DNA from: Fallopia convolvulus
Lineage: Eukaryota; Streptophyta; Magnoliopsida; Caryophyllales; Polygonaceae
DNA length: 64,000 nt
Reading direction: 5' to 3'
Assembly: GCA_964016875.1 (NCBI GenBank)
Contig: OZ024728.1
Location: forward strand, 25,591,328-25,655,327
Below the pieces are notes generated by a model. It saw only the letters and a list, made by a program, of their open reading frames with translations, had not been told where the DNA came from and made no database searches. Numbering within the stretch: the first letter of the stretch is position 1; each line of letters begins with the position of its first letter. The position numbers were made by a program, and so were the translations under genes. Below are positions 24,301 through 33,913 of this stretch, piece by piece.

Positions 24301-24595
24301 GGTGTAGGGGACAATCGGCGCCCTCCGACAAAGATTTATGCCATAGCTCTTGTGGGACAAAGAAACCACTTTATACCAGTAAGTATAATTAATGATGACT
24401 TAATTATGATTACTTGAAGTGTAATTGTTGTTATTTATGGTTAGATATTGTTTTTTGTAGGTGTGGTTGAAGGATGACGCGCCGCTTCCTCCTCCTCCGA
24501 TAGATTGGACAAGGAATCATGACCCTAGTGTGAAGGGATGGGATTTACACAACGGATGGAAACATGGCTCGAACTTCGTGTTTCTAATGGTTTAA
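21312..24595 (+). pseudogene. MULE transposase fused to OTU cysteine-protease domain
   Basis: Five exons with GT..AG introns: 21312-21452, 21613-22378, 22462-22965, 23043-24378, 24461-24595. Order: acidic N terminus; FAR1-type DNA-binding region ending in a CxF..HNHDLP segment; MULE DDE core with Asp in VVIMDSTYKTNR, Asp in AIVTDREKAIMNA and Glu in TNRVEGMHH (Glu straddles intron 3); SWIM-like CPH at GLPCPHRIAH; two AT-hook-like RKGRPKGS and KRGRPKSS stretches; then OTU protease with DGHCGYRSFA (family DGxCxxR, catalytic Cys) and catalytic His in QRNHFIPV. The last exon gives VWLKDDAPLPPPPIDW. Known roles: the transposase cuts and moves MULE ends; OTU enzymes remove ubiquitin. Lesions: a 56-bp tandem duplication in exon 2 (frameshift, stop) and TAG at 23569-23571 between SWIM and OTU parts. 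All catalytic residues remain, so inactivation looks recent. Confidence 0.85.
21712..21823 (+). repeat. 56-bp tandem duplication breaking the transposase
   Basis: ATGATGATGTTGACAATAAA begins at 21712 and again at 21768, giving two adjacent 56-bp units with a few differences. The length is not a multiple of three, so the duplication shifts the frame of exon 2 and creates a stop right after the first copy (TGTCAATGA). This is the main lesion in an otherwise well preserved gene. Confidence 0.9.
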
Positions 24596-25694
24596 GCCCA
24601 AATATAGGATGTTAGAGTTATTAATGTTGGATACATATTGTTATGAATCTTTTGATGGTATGCATTGTAGACACTTATTTTTACATGGAACTAAAGTTAA
24701 ACAAGTTTCAATAACGTTTAGTGAATTGCAATAGCTTCGAAAAAAAATAATAGAATTGAGAATTTGACAAGTTCACAAATAGCATGATATTTACATGCTT
24801 TGGATATGTTAGTATAACATACACGGGAAGCAATGTAGTTAGAAATGTGAAAGTCCCATAAATATCATTTTCATGAGATATCCACCAAATTTTACCTACT
24901 AACATATAGAAGCGAAGCAATGAACTGGTGATAGAGACAGTTTCTTCTTCATGGATTTGTTGAAATATGCAAGTAACCTCTACTTTGCTCAATCAATAAG
25001 AAAAACCATACTACAAGTACTAATTTAATTGGAATTCAGGATCAACAATGACAATGTTTGGTTTGGAGACCAATAATCTGACAAACAACCACAAATGAAC
25101 TCAAGGAGACCAGATATTCTTTGATATTGCCAGATCCAACATCAAGGAATCAAGGCATTATGCAGAGTCCATGGTGAAAAACCATGGATCCTTAAGATAA
25201 GCATACCCTAAACTAAGAAAAAAGAAGACCAACAAGAAGAAAACTTAGTGCACAGAAACAGTAATAAATCATAAATGGATTAGGCATACCTGTATTTAAA
25301 GAACTTTAAAAAGAAAATGCACACGAAACAGGAATTCACACGTCCAGTGAAAGTAGACACTAACAATTTGTATCACCTTGTAAAAGCTACAGACTTGCAG
25401 CAATTTTTCCACTCAGAGGGAAAAGAGATTTCTGACTGAACAAACATTGATCAATTACCAATGGAATTTCACAGAAGAATTGCATTTCCACTATAAGGAA
25501 AGACCTTTCGACAAAGGATAGCAATTCCCAAGATACCATGAATTTCACAGAGATTCAAGCTATTAGATCCTCCTAGGCCAAATATTCCATTACTGAGGTT
25601 GAACATTCTAGGAGTCATTTCCTCAAACAGTTGATATGCACTAAGATTGTTGCGCTGGAAGCCGCCATGGATCCAATTTGAAGCTAGATTTTCT
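24596..25694. other. Downstream region of MULE transposase, no gene seen
   Basis: The first 100 bp presumably hold the 3' untranslated region and poly(A) site. The rest is AT-rich with no sustained frame on either strand. Phrases such as AGATTTCTGACTGAACAAAC resemble transcribed plant DNA, but nothing can be assigned. Confidence 0.3.
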
Positions 25695-25795
25695 GGTGAT
25701 TATTGCGCTTCATGACGCGCAAATAGACGCTTCATGAAGCGCAAAATTACGCTTCATGATGCGCAATGGCACGCATCATGATGTGCAAAATTCCA
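25695..25795. repeat. Internal cluster of CGCTTCATGAAGCG-type palindromes (left of centre)
   Basis: Five variants within 100 bp: GCGCTTCATGACGCGC, CGCTTCATGAAGCGC, CGCTTCATGATGCGC, CGCATCATGATGTGC and flanking half sites. The same motif marks both ends of the giant MULE. Here it lies 2 kb from the telomere-like centre. It may be an old terminus, a regulatory array or both. Confidence 0.75.
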
Positions 25796-26221
25796 TGAGA
25801 AAAAAGGGTGGCTTTCGCTCATCCTCCGTTTCGAACCGGAGACTTATTCCTCAAACGCGTGTACCTGGACCAAGTGTGCCGCATTGGCTATAAATATATA
25901 TAGACAAGGATTTTTATTTGACCTAATGCATTTTCGACTCGGTTTGGTTGGGAATTATAATAAACATTCCGGTTCACCTATTTTTAGGGTTCGAAAAATA
26001 AAATTATAACCGGTTCCTAACATATTGTAATTTAAATAATTTTATGGATATATAATATATCATTTTTTGTATATTTGAATATGTGAACCCTTCGTATTCC
26101 TATTACATGTTTTACATAATCGAACCGGGATCAAATTAAAATGGAAAAATAAAAAAAGGTACCGGTTCTTGAAATTTCATTTTATATGGGTTAATACCAT
26201 AATTTTTGGTAAGGTTACGTT

Positions 26222-26795
26222 TAATGTTTGGGGTTTAGGGTTTAGGGTAGGGTTAGGGTATAGTTAGTGTAGGGTTAGGGTATAGTAAGGGGTTAGGGTT
26301 TAAGGTAGGGTTTAGGGTAGGGTTGAGGGTATAGTAATGGTTTAGGGTATAGGGTTTAGGGTTTAGGTTAGGGTAGGGTTAGGGTAGTGTTAGGGTATAG
26401 GGTTTAGGGTTTATGGTTTAGGGTAGGGTGAAGGTTTATGATTAGGTTTTAGGGTTTAATAACCTTTTAAACACTAAACTGTCATCCTTACAAGTATTTT
26501 ATTAGGTTTAGGGTTTAGGGTTTAGGGATAGGGTTAGTGATATGGTACTTCATACCATGACTACTAATCCCTAAAATTCTAAACAATAACCCGAAATCCT
26601 TTCAAGTACTTCATAATTTATGATAAGGTTATGTTTTATGGTTTGTTTAGGGTTTAGGGTTTAGGTGATTGGTATGAACATGGTTTAGGGTTAATTTTTA
26701 AGTAATTTGGTCAAGTTGAATGTTTTCAACATGATTTATTTTTATCATCAACCCTAAACCCTAAACCCTAAACCCTAAACCTTAACCCATTAAAA
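26222..26795. repeat. Interstitial telomere-like repeats
   Basis: Degenerate arrays of TTTAGGG and TTAGGG variants on the + strand from about 26222 to 26670, then CCCTAAACCCTAAACCCTAA in the opposite orientation at 26751-26783. A further short CCCTAAACCCTAAACCC lies near 27217. TTTAGGG is the Arabidopsis-type plant telomere unit. The arrays are imperfect and interrupted by TAGGGTATAG-like words, so this is an interstitial tract, not a chromosome end. Confidence 0.85.
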
Positions 26796-27244
26796 AAGAT
26801 CCTACATCACAAGCATCATCCTTTTAACATATTAATCCTTACATATATACAACATATCCATACACCCAATAACTAACAAGTAAGCCTAATTAATACAATA
26901 ACTAATAATCGCTAACCTAATTTGCATGGAATGATCAAAACCTTAAAGTAACCATAACCATATCATATATACAGCCAAAATAACTACAATCGTAAATCTT
27001 GACCTTAATCCTACCATTTAACTAAAAACAAAATCCTATATTGAAGTGAACAAACCCTAAAACCTATGCATTAGATGTAACATTCGTTAACCCTAACTAA
27101 TGACCGCAATCCTAATTTGAAGTTAACGATCAAAAGTTCACACTAACCCTACCATTTAAATAAGATAAAAATGGAAATAAATCACTAGCACTTAACACTA
27201 ATTTGCATGTAATCCCTAAACCCTAAACCCTAAGAAATTAACAC

Positions 27245-27400
27245 CCATTTTGTCGCGTCATGAAGCATCGCGCTTCATGATGCGCTGATTTATGCAAACA
27301 AGAACCCCGTGTAGGGCCAATTTGGGCCAATAAAAATGGGACACTTCATGCGACGTAACGCTTTATGAAGCGTTAAGTCTGGCTTCATGAAGCGCGTAAA
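27245..27400. repeat. Internal cluster of CGCTTCATGAAGCG-type palindromes (right of centre)
   Basis: Contains GCGTCATGAAGCATCGCG, CGCTTCATGATGCGC, CGCTTTATGAAGCG and GGCTTCATGAAGCGCG. A TATA-like TCTATTTATATG follows at about 27555, and then the small ORF at 27639. The layout (motif cluster, TATA, ORF) resembles the right end of the MULE, where the cluster precedes the Gly-rich gene. Confidence 0.7.
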
Positions 27401-27638
27401 TCCCGAAGAGGATAAACCTCCAACGCTGCCATATCTCCATCCATATCGGATTATGCAAGATATGGAAGTTATGAGATTCGAAATAATCTGCACGACTGAT
27501 TTTAGAAAACATTATATGGTGGGAAAATATGGCGCCAAATGTTGGCCTCACCTTCTATTTATATGTTCAAGCAGTCCAAAGTAACTTCATAATTAACTCT
27601 TCATTCATTATCAACACACTCAAGGCATTCAAGAACAC

Positions 27639-27903
27639 ATGAGCCATGGTTTCAAGGGAGCATTCGAGGGATTTGCAAGAGATTCGCCTATTTATGCGCT
27701 AACTCATGCAAAGCAAGGAAATTGGGATCAAGAAGGTTGGTAGGCATCTTGGGCGCTTAGGGTTTTTCCGGACGCTAGAACGAATTTTTGAGGAGGAGAT
27801 GAACGGAAATCCGACTCAACCTGATTTTCGCTTAGTGAGGAGGGAGCCTGTGGAGAACGAAGATGAAGGTGCTAGCGAGACGAATCCAATTATAATTGAA
27901 TAG
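27639..27903 (+). pseudogene. Small hypothetical protein, frameshifted
   Basis: Two overlapping frames look like one small gene broken by a single frameshift. The first starts at 27639 (MSHGFKGAFEGFARDSPIYA) and stops at 27741-27743 after GNWDQEGW. The second is open from 27706 to 27903 and continues with GRHLGRLGFFRTLERIFEEE, then an acidic tail ending NPIIIE. A TATA-like box about 85 bp upstream, a leader and a motif cluster precede it. I do not recognise the product. It could be an accessory protein of the MULE or simply chance. Confidence 0.4.
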
Positions 27904-29130
27904 ATCGTTTGATGTTTTTAGTTTTAGGGTGTTTATGTTCTTTTACAATAGTGTTTATGTTATTTTAGAAGCCCTTGTTTAGGTTGTTTTTACCCGTTAT
28001 CAAGACTAGTATGTTTATGTTATTGGCCTTACTTATATAGTGAAATTCTATTTGTTTTTATCCGTTATGAAGACTAGTATGTTTATGTTATTGCCCTTTT
28101 ATGTTTTATCTTCTTGGACGTTGTATTTTGATTGATGTGTCACCACTGAAACTCGAGAAGAAGACAAGAATTACAAAGAGTACAAAATGATGCAAGTTGT
28201 TCAGGGGTTGTGTTTGCTAAGCAGAGGCTAGCACTTTGGAATATCTCTTGCAAAACAAAAGTAGCATTTCTAAGAATTGTGTACAAAATTCATGTTTCAG
28301 AAAGATAAAGCCCAAGAATGTTGTTGTATAAGCAATCCTAACATACTTCAATGTGTTTGAAGAAGCTTGGGCAATATAGTTGCATTAACTAGGTCTATCT
28401 GAATTTTTTTTGCAAGATGAGAAGCTACAGTTGAAATCCTACAGGAAAAATGAGCTTACTGTAAAATGCAGACATGCAGATGTGCTTGCCACTGCTAATC
28501 CTTTTCTTGTAAGTTGTAAAGGACCAAATTTTAGTGCACTGAATTTCTGAGTGTTGCGGCAGATTTTGGTGCCAAGGTAGAGCTCTGCGGCATTGAAGAG
28601 CTGACACTTTCACAGGGAAAATGATTTAGCCTTTGAGACTTGCTCCTGGCTTTGCAAGGATCTCAAGTGCGTGGGAGATCTGTTCCTCAGACATGCCATC
28701 GATAGCACAAGATCTGCTTCTGGCTTTGCAAGGCTCTCAAGTGCTTGGGCTATGTTAGTTCCATTAAGTGACAAAGCTGAAAAGAATCTCTCTCAAAAAT
28801 ACACATGAAATCATTATTGGTGCAAATGTGATGGTTTTTGTGGCGACTCAGCAGGCGCCCAATCCTATTCACACTGTTGCTAACAACTTGAGTCTTCCTG
28901 GGCTGCAACTGATCACCGATTTCATGATGTCACCACAAATCGTGGAAGTCTTGGCAAGTTAGCAGGATTGTCTGGTGCCAGAAATTCAGAAGTTTGAATT
29001 GATGCACACAACCTGCACTATTCAGTTCAAGCAACCATATGGTTCTTGCAGCACTATGTTTCTTTTCAAATATCAGACCAAGACAAAATTGATAGCACAA
29101 GACAAAAATGATAGCACACCAGTAACAATA
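27904..29130. other. Transcribed-looking DNA, possible captured host fragments
   Basis: No complete gene. A 65-residue frame at 28768-28962 (+) includes NNLSLPGLQLITDFM. It faintly resembles the IPGLYLxxDF stretch of AlkB-type proteins, but the evidence is weak. 28625-28745 has a repeated phrase (TTGCAAGG(A/C)TCTCAAGTGC at two places) whose minus strand reads SEEQISHALEILAKPGASLK. These may be exons captured by the MULE alongside the helicase exon at 29.1-29.4 kb. I cannot name their source. Confidence 0.25.
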
Positions 29131-29379
29131 GCAAACGTATAAATTTGCTTTACGTATTCCACTTCTTGGATGACGTCTAAATTTGCTGCCCCTGCTCTTC
29201 CTACATTTACAACAACTGGCTTGACTAGAGCGCTTCTGGAAAAGGTCTAGATCTTTGTAGGCATGGTGGCGGAGAAGAGGACGACTTTTCTTTGGGCTTT
29301 GAAATGATCAAAGACTTCTCGGATGTCATCCTCGAATCCCAAATCTATTAGCCTATCTGCCTCATCCAAGCATAAATAC
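29131..29379 (-). pseudogene. Captured exon of DDX41-like DEAD-box RNA helicase
   Basis: On the minus strand the frame begins after a TTGTAG acceptor-like site with YLCLDEADRLIDLGFEDDIR, then EVFDHFKAQRKVVLFSATMP, then a TAG at 29247-29249, then SALVKPVVVNVGRAGAANLD and VIQEVEYVK. The DEAD box (DEAD), SAT motif and GFEDDIREVFDHFK match plant RH35/DDX41 (Abstrakt) helicases closely. Only this exon is recognisable. The TAG and the lack of neighbouring exons show it is a dead fragment. The retained acceptor site suggests capture from genomic DNA, not from mRNA, as in Pack-MULEs. Confidence 0.82.
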
Positions 29380-31137
29380 CTACAATAATCACAACCCCGT
29401 CAGGAATTTGGGTCATATAAAGAAACCCTCATAAAGTCAACCAAGAACCTGGTTTAAGTTTTTGTTAGAAAGATTGAATCTTTACATTTGATGTACAAAA
29501 GTGTTTTGAGAACTGAAGTTTGTTTCAAGATAATAAAAAAGAGGACTTATAAGGCCTTGAAAAATGTCAGACTAAAGCAAGCATTGTAGCCACAAGACTA
29601 GGTCACTAGAATGACTAATCTGTTATCTAACTGGAACAGAAGGCATCAAGAGATTCAAGATCAAAATGAAAGTGTTTTGACACCTAATTTCTTCTTAGAC
29701 ATTTTGAAATCATGTGACAGATTCAAGGTTCGTGTCTAGCCAATTTGAATCACAAAAATGTACCTAAAGGAGATTTGCTAAGTATGGATGTGCATTCAAA
29801 GAAGGAGATGATGTCAGGAAAGGTACTAATGGGAAAATAGAAGCACACTCATGAAAAAGATAAAACATAGAAACCAAGTCGTTAAAATGCTTTCAAATAT
29901 GCCAAGAAAGTTAATACAAGTCAAGAGCAGATAACAAAGAGCGTAAGGGAAAATATGGAAGTGGTACAACAAAAGCAACAAGAATCCAATACAGGCAAAT
30001 GAAAGAACATTATGCTCGGCACTTAAAACACTAAAGTACAGTGCAACTTTGTAGCTAAAAGACTAGAATGACTAGTTCATTGACTAACCGGAACATAAGG
30101 CATCAAGACCAGAAGAAAACCATGGAAAAAAAACCCAACAACATGTTTTGACACATAATATCTTCTCAAACATGATAGAAAGCATCTCACATATTCAAAA
30201 GTTCAAGTTCCCATCTATAGCAACCAATTAGGATCACACGAATACACCAAAATAAGATTTACAAAGTCATAACAAAGAAGGAAAGAAATATCTGGTAAGG
30301 CTTGAAGAACATATAGAAGCACAATACCTCCAGTGCTCAAGTAACGATCAGAAGTGGTAGTGGAATGGATTATAACCATATTTTATGCTAGAAATTTCCT
30401 AACTGTAGGTAATAATGCTCACAGTTTGTCTAAGCAAGCATGGCTGATTTAGGGAGATTTTCAAATGAGATTTGCTAAGTATGGACTCAAGAGTGGATTC
30501 CATATCTGAATAAACTAACTCTATAGAAGATAATATTCACACAAAGAGAAAAAACAGTGTAAAATGTAAATCTATAAAGAAAAACAAAGAGAGGAACTTT
30601 ACCTACAGCAATCCAGATTCATTTTCACCAGGCTGAATGATCCTTAGACAATGTTAGTCATTCCACCAGGTGGAATGACTAACATTGTCTAAGGACCTTT
30701 GACAAAGTCTAGTTTATTATGAAAGACATTTGTTACATTTCTAGATAAATGGAAGCCATGTAAACCTCTCATGGAATTTTGGTGACCTAAATCCTAAAAT
30801 CAGCAGCACAAGCGTAGAACCATATAGCTACTGATTTAGAAGCAAGTGTAGAACAAGGTTAGCCCCAGCTGAGCAACTCCAGTAGCACTTACATCCCCTC
30901 ATTAATCTCTTTTCAAGTACTTCCTCCATGATAGTGGCTGAAATTCTTCCTCAAAATATGACACTAAAAGCATATCTAACCACCAATTGTTTACATAAGC
31001 TGAAAGTGTTTACAAAAACTCCCACTGGAACATTAACAATTTAGCCATGATTATTCAACAGATCTAGCAACCAGCAATTAGCACATCTTGCAGTCTAGTT
31101 CATGGCCTATTCCCAGATCAAAAACTTGAACCAGTCA
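29380..31137. other. Non-coding filler DNA of the giant MULE
   Basis: No protein domain. The DNA could be introns or flanks of the captured helicase gene: repeated phrases such as CATCAAGA(G/C) and AAGACTAGAATGACTAGTTC (near 29600 and 30060) point to an internal duplication. It includes the perfect palindrome at 30641-30695. Confidence 0.3.
30641..30695. repeat. Perfect 27-bp inverted repeat with 1-nt spacer
   Basis: TCCTTAGACAATGTTAGTCA plus TTCCACC is followed by a single A and its exact reverse complement. The left flank CACCAGGCTGAATGA partly repeats CACCAGGTGGAATGA at the centre. It is too short and simple to be a known MITE family I recognise. Confidence 0.85.
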
Positions 31138-32561
31138 ATGATATCCGCTTTTTAGGTAGGTTTTTAGTGTCTAGATAGATTAGATTTGGCTAGTTTTTGT
31201 GCTAGAGTCTTATGTTTTTTAGTCCTTTTGCTTTAGTTTTCGTATTTCCTTGAGATTCGGAAGCTACGCACCATTTGTGTCATTTTGTAGGAGTTTTGGA
31301 GCTTGAAAGAAGAGTTTGGAGCACTTTTGAAGAAAGGAGCAAAGCCGGTGAAGATAGCATTCAAGCACTTAAGGAAAAGCTCAAGATTGAAGATTAAGTG
31401 CTCAAGTAAAGTCATTGAAGATCAAGTTTGAGCTTAGAAAGAGATAGATAATTTCGTTACAAGAACATAGGAAAAAGAATCGAGTCAAACGGAGTTATAA
31501 CGAATCCTCTACGCAAGTTTTACTCAAGGCTGTTCGAAGTGCCAAAGAGGGTCGGACTCGACCCAACCAAGATTCAAGCTCTCAGGAACGACCCTATAAG
31601 GGTCGTGCACGACCCTATTGGGGTCGTTCTAGACCCATGGAGATTACCAAGCCTCAGGGCCGACCCTAGGGGGGTCGTGCACAACCCACTTTGGGTCGTG
31701 CATGGCGCCGACTCTCCCTTATTCCGAGATCTTTATGGATATATTCTATCTTTTATTTTAGGAAGTAGTTTTATCTTGTTTTCTAGTTTAATTAGGGCTC
31801 CTTTTCCTCTATAAAAAGGGGGGCTCTCTCTAGTTTTTATTATTCGTTCTTTGAGGAGATTAAGGGGAAGACTTGGAAAACAAGTTGGAGAAATTTGTAA
31901 GACTTCTTAGTTTTAATTTAATTTTTCGGTTTATTTATTATTATCATGTCTTCTCTTTTTTCGCTATGTGTGAGTAGTTTTCTTAGATTCTAGGGTTGGG
32001 TGAAAACCCAACACGATCATGCATGTCTAAACTTGAATTGATGACTTGAATGCTTGAAGATCATATCTATCTATCTTGTGCTTAATACCTTTGCGACAGT
32101 TGAGGGAATATCTTGCAATTAACCTAAAAGCGAAAGTGTAAAGTTGATTGGTTGATTAGATCTAATAGGAATATTTGCGAAAGTTGATATTCCTAGGTTG
32201 AAGGATAGATAGAAAGTTGTTTAATTTGCGACAGTTGATTGAATGACTTGAATTGTTTGCGACAGTTGACTTTTCTATGATCTAGATTGCATGATAGTTG
32301 TGAATTCTCATTGAAAGCATGTGTGATTGTTTTTGTGGTAGCCCTAGCCCTAGGATTGCCTTTTATATTTGATTAAGTCTAGTTAATTTGCATCGATCTC
32401 GACCCACCTAAGGTCGTGCTCGAGCCCTTATGTGTTTGTGCCCCTTCGTGTTTGTTTTGCTTTTAGTAGTTATTGACTAATCTTTAGCACTATTCTCATT
32501 CACGTGGACGAACCTGACTCCGCTATACTCAGCGGGTCTTGAATATAAATTTATTTGTTCA
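31138..32561 (+). mobile_element. LTR-like insert
   Basis: Starts TGATATCCGC and shows the same overall style as the solo LTRs in this window: a T-rich start with TTTTTAGTGTCTAG, a purine-rich middle, GTTGATTGAATGAC-type phrases with GCGACAGTTGA repeated four times (32092-32273), and an end at CTCCGCTATACTCAGCGGGT and TTATTTGTTCA. At 31590-31710 are repeated AGGGTCGTGCACGACCC-type palindromes. I could not find a convincing target duplication, so the ends are approximate. Confidence 0.45.
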
Positions 32562-33913
32562 AGAAACCCTTCAACAATTAACTTAAACCTTTTTGGTGAA
32601 TTCTTACATTCATAATAATCCCCATCCAAGGCCAGCAATACAACTCTTCTTGAGCAACAGATTGTGAGGCAGGAAAACATGCACGATTAATTTCTAGATC
32701 AGTAACTATATAAGCAAATTAAGAAGTTCCACTCTTATTACTTGTTCAGCTCAGACTTACTTGGCATATCTAAACTTAGCATAGCAACTCAATTATGAGA
32801 AGCAGGTTGTTGCAAATCCATACATTAAAAAAAACCTACAGTTAACACATTGATGCTTCTTCAACAAGGAAACCCACTACAAACTATGAATCAAACACAT
32901 TAATAACAGAAGTTTAACATTCTTTACTACTGCATCTGAATATATGACATGACAGGGAAGCATTCTCCACATCATGACATGTCTGAATAAATGACATGGA
33001 AGCATTCTTTACATGGCCAACTACAACTTCCCTTGTGTGAAAGTGCTCTTTTGAAACAAGTCAGAGCCTTGTTTCAGAAGAGCACACCAGTATTCAACAA
33101 TTATCATTACACTTCTTCCCGCTTTTTGATTTATATTAAAAGGAACATCATGTAATTCAAGCAATAACAGTAGAGGCATTCATGAAACAGTAGTAAAAAG
33201 AGCACACCAGTATTCAAGGCTATGTTTTTGTTTTGGTGATAGAATCAAACTCTCCTAATCCAAGACTTTGATAATTCCCAGCAAAAATAGCACATTCATC
33301 ACATTCATTACACCAGAAGCCAACCAACTAGAAAGCAAGTATCAATAGCACATTCATCACAAGACAAACTATCCTTCATAAGTTAAAGCATGAAAATGAT
33401 GAGCCTCAAAAAATTGACACAAGAAACAAGAGAGAACCTGTTGAAACTACCCTTGGTTTTTAAGACCAAAACCTGCAAAAAAAAAATTAAATAATGGCTT
33501 GTTAGCATGAGAAAAGGGTGCAACATCAAGAAGTAAGCACTAGCTAAAAAGGAAACAAGAGAGAACCTGTTCAAAAAACTTCAAGTCTCACTGACATTTC
33601 GACTTGCGCAATTCTCTCAAAATGCTCTTAACTAGAAAAATCCCATTCCTAACTTACTTTATGCTATCTTATTGCATGATAAACCCCAGTCAAGCATCGT
33701 TCAAATATAATTGCTATATATTGAACAACAATACATGATAAAACTACTAGAAAAATCCATTCGCCTTCCAAAACAGATATGCTTCATACAAAATCAACAT
33801 CCAATTTTGCCAAATCATAATAATGCCATATATTACCACAATCTAATGCATACATGAGTACAATAAGCATGAAGATAATGGCATATGCAAAAAATACTTC
33901 AATCCTAACTAAA
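32562..33913. other. Non-coding DNA with short repeats
   Basis: No gene. A hairpin lies at 33043-33085: GTGCTCTTTTGAAACAAG pairs with CTTGTTTCAGAAGAGCAC with one mismatch. AAGAGCACACCAGTATTCAA occurs at about 33078 and 33198, and AAACAAGAGAGAACCTGTT at about 33424 and 33552. Confidence 0.4.

Noticed and set aside
25800..25885. Segment with a B-box-like GGTTCGAAACGG on the minus strand, suggesting a tRNA or SINE head
   Set aside because: No convincing A-box at the right spacing and no cloverleaf pairing.
26222..26795. Chromosome end
   Set aside because: The TTTAGGG arrays are degenerate, change orientation and have unique DNA on both sides.
31539..31814. 91-codon frame rich in RVVHDPIGVV
   Set aside because: Produced by repeated GGGTCGTGCACGACCC-type palindromes in an LTR-like insert.
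32510..32545. TATACTCAGCGGGTC, similar to the start of plant 25S rRNA
   Set aside because: Only a short match, with no ITS2 or 25S sequence around it; it fits the end of an LTR-like insert.
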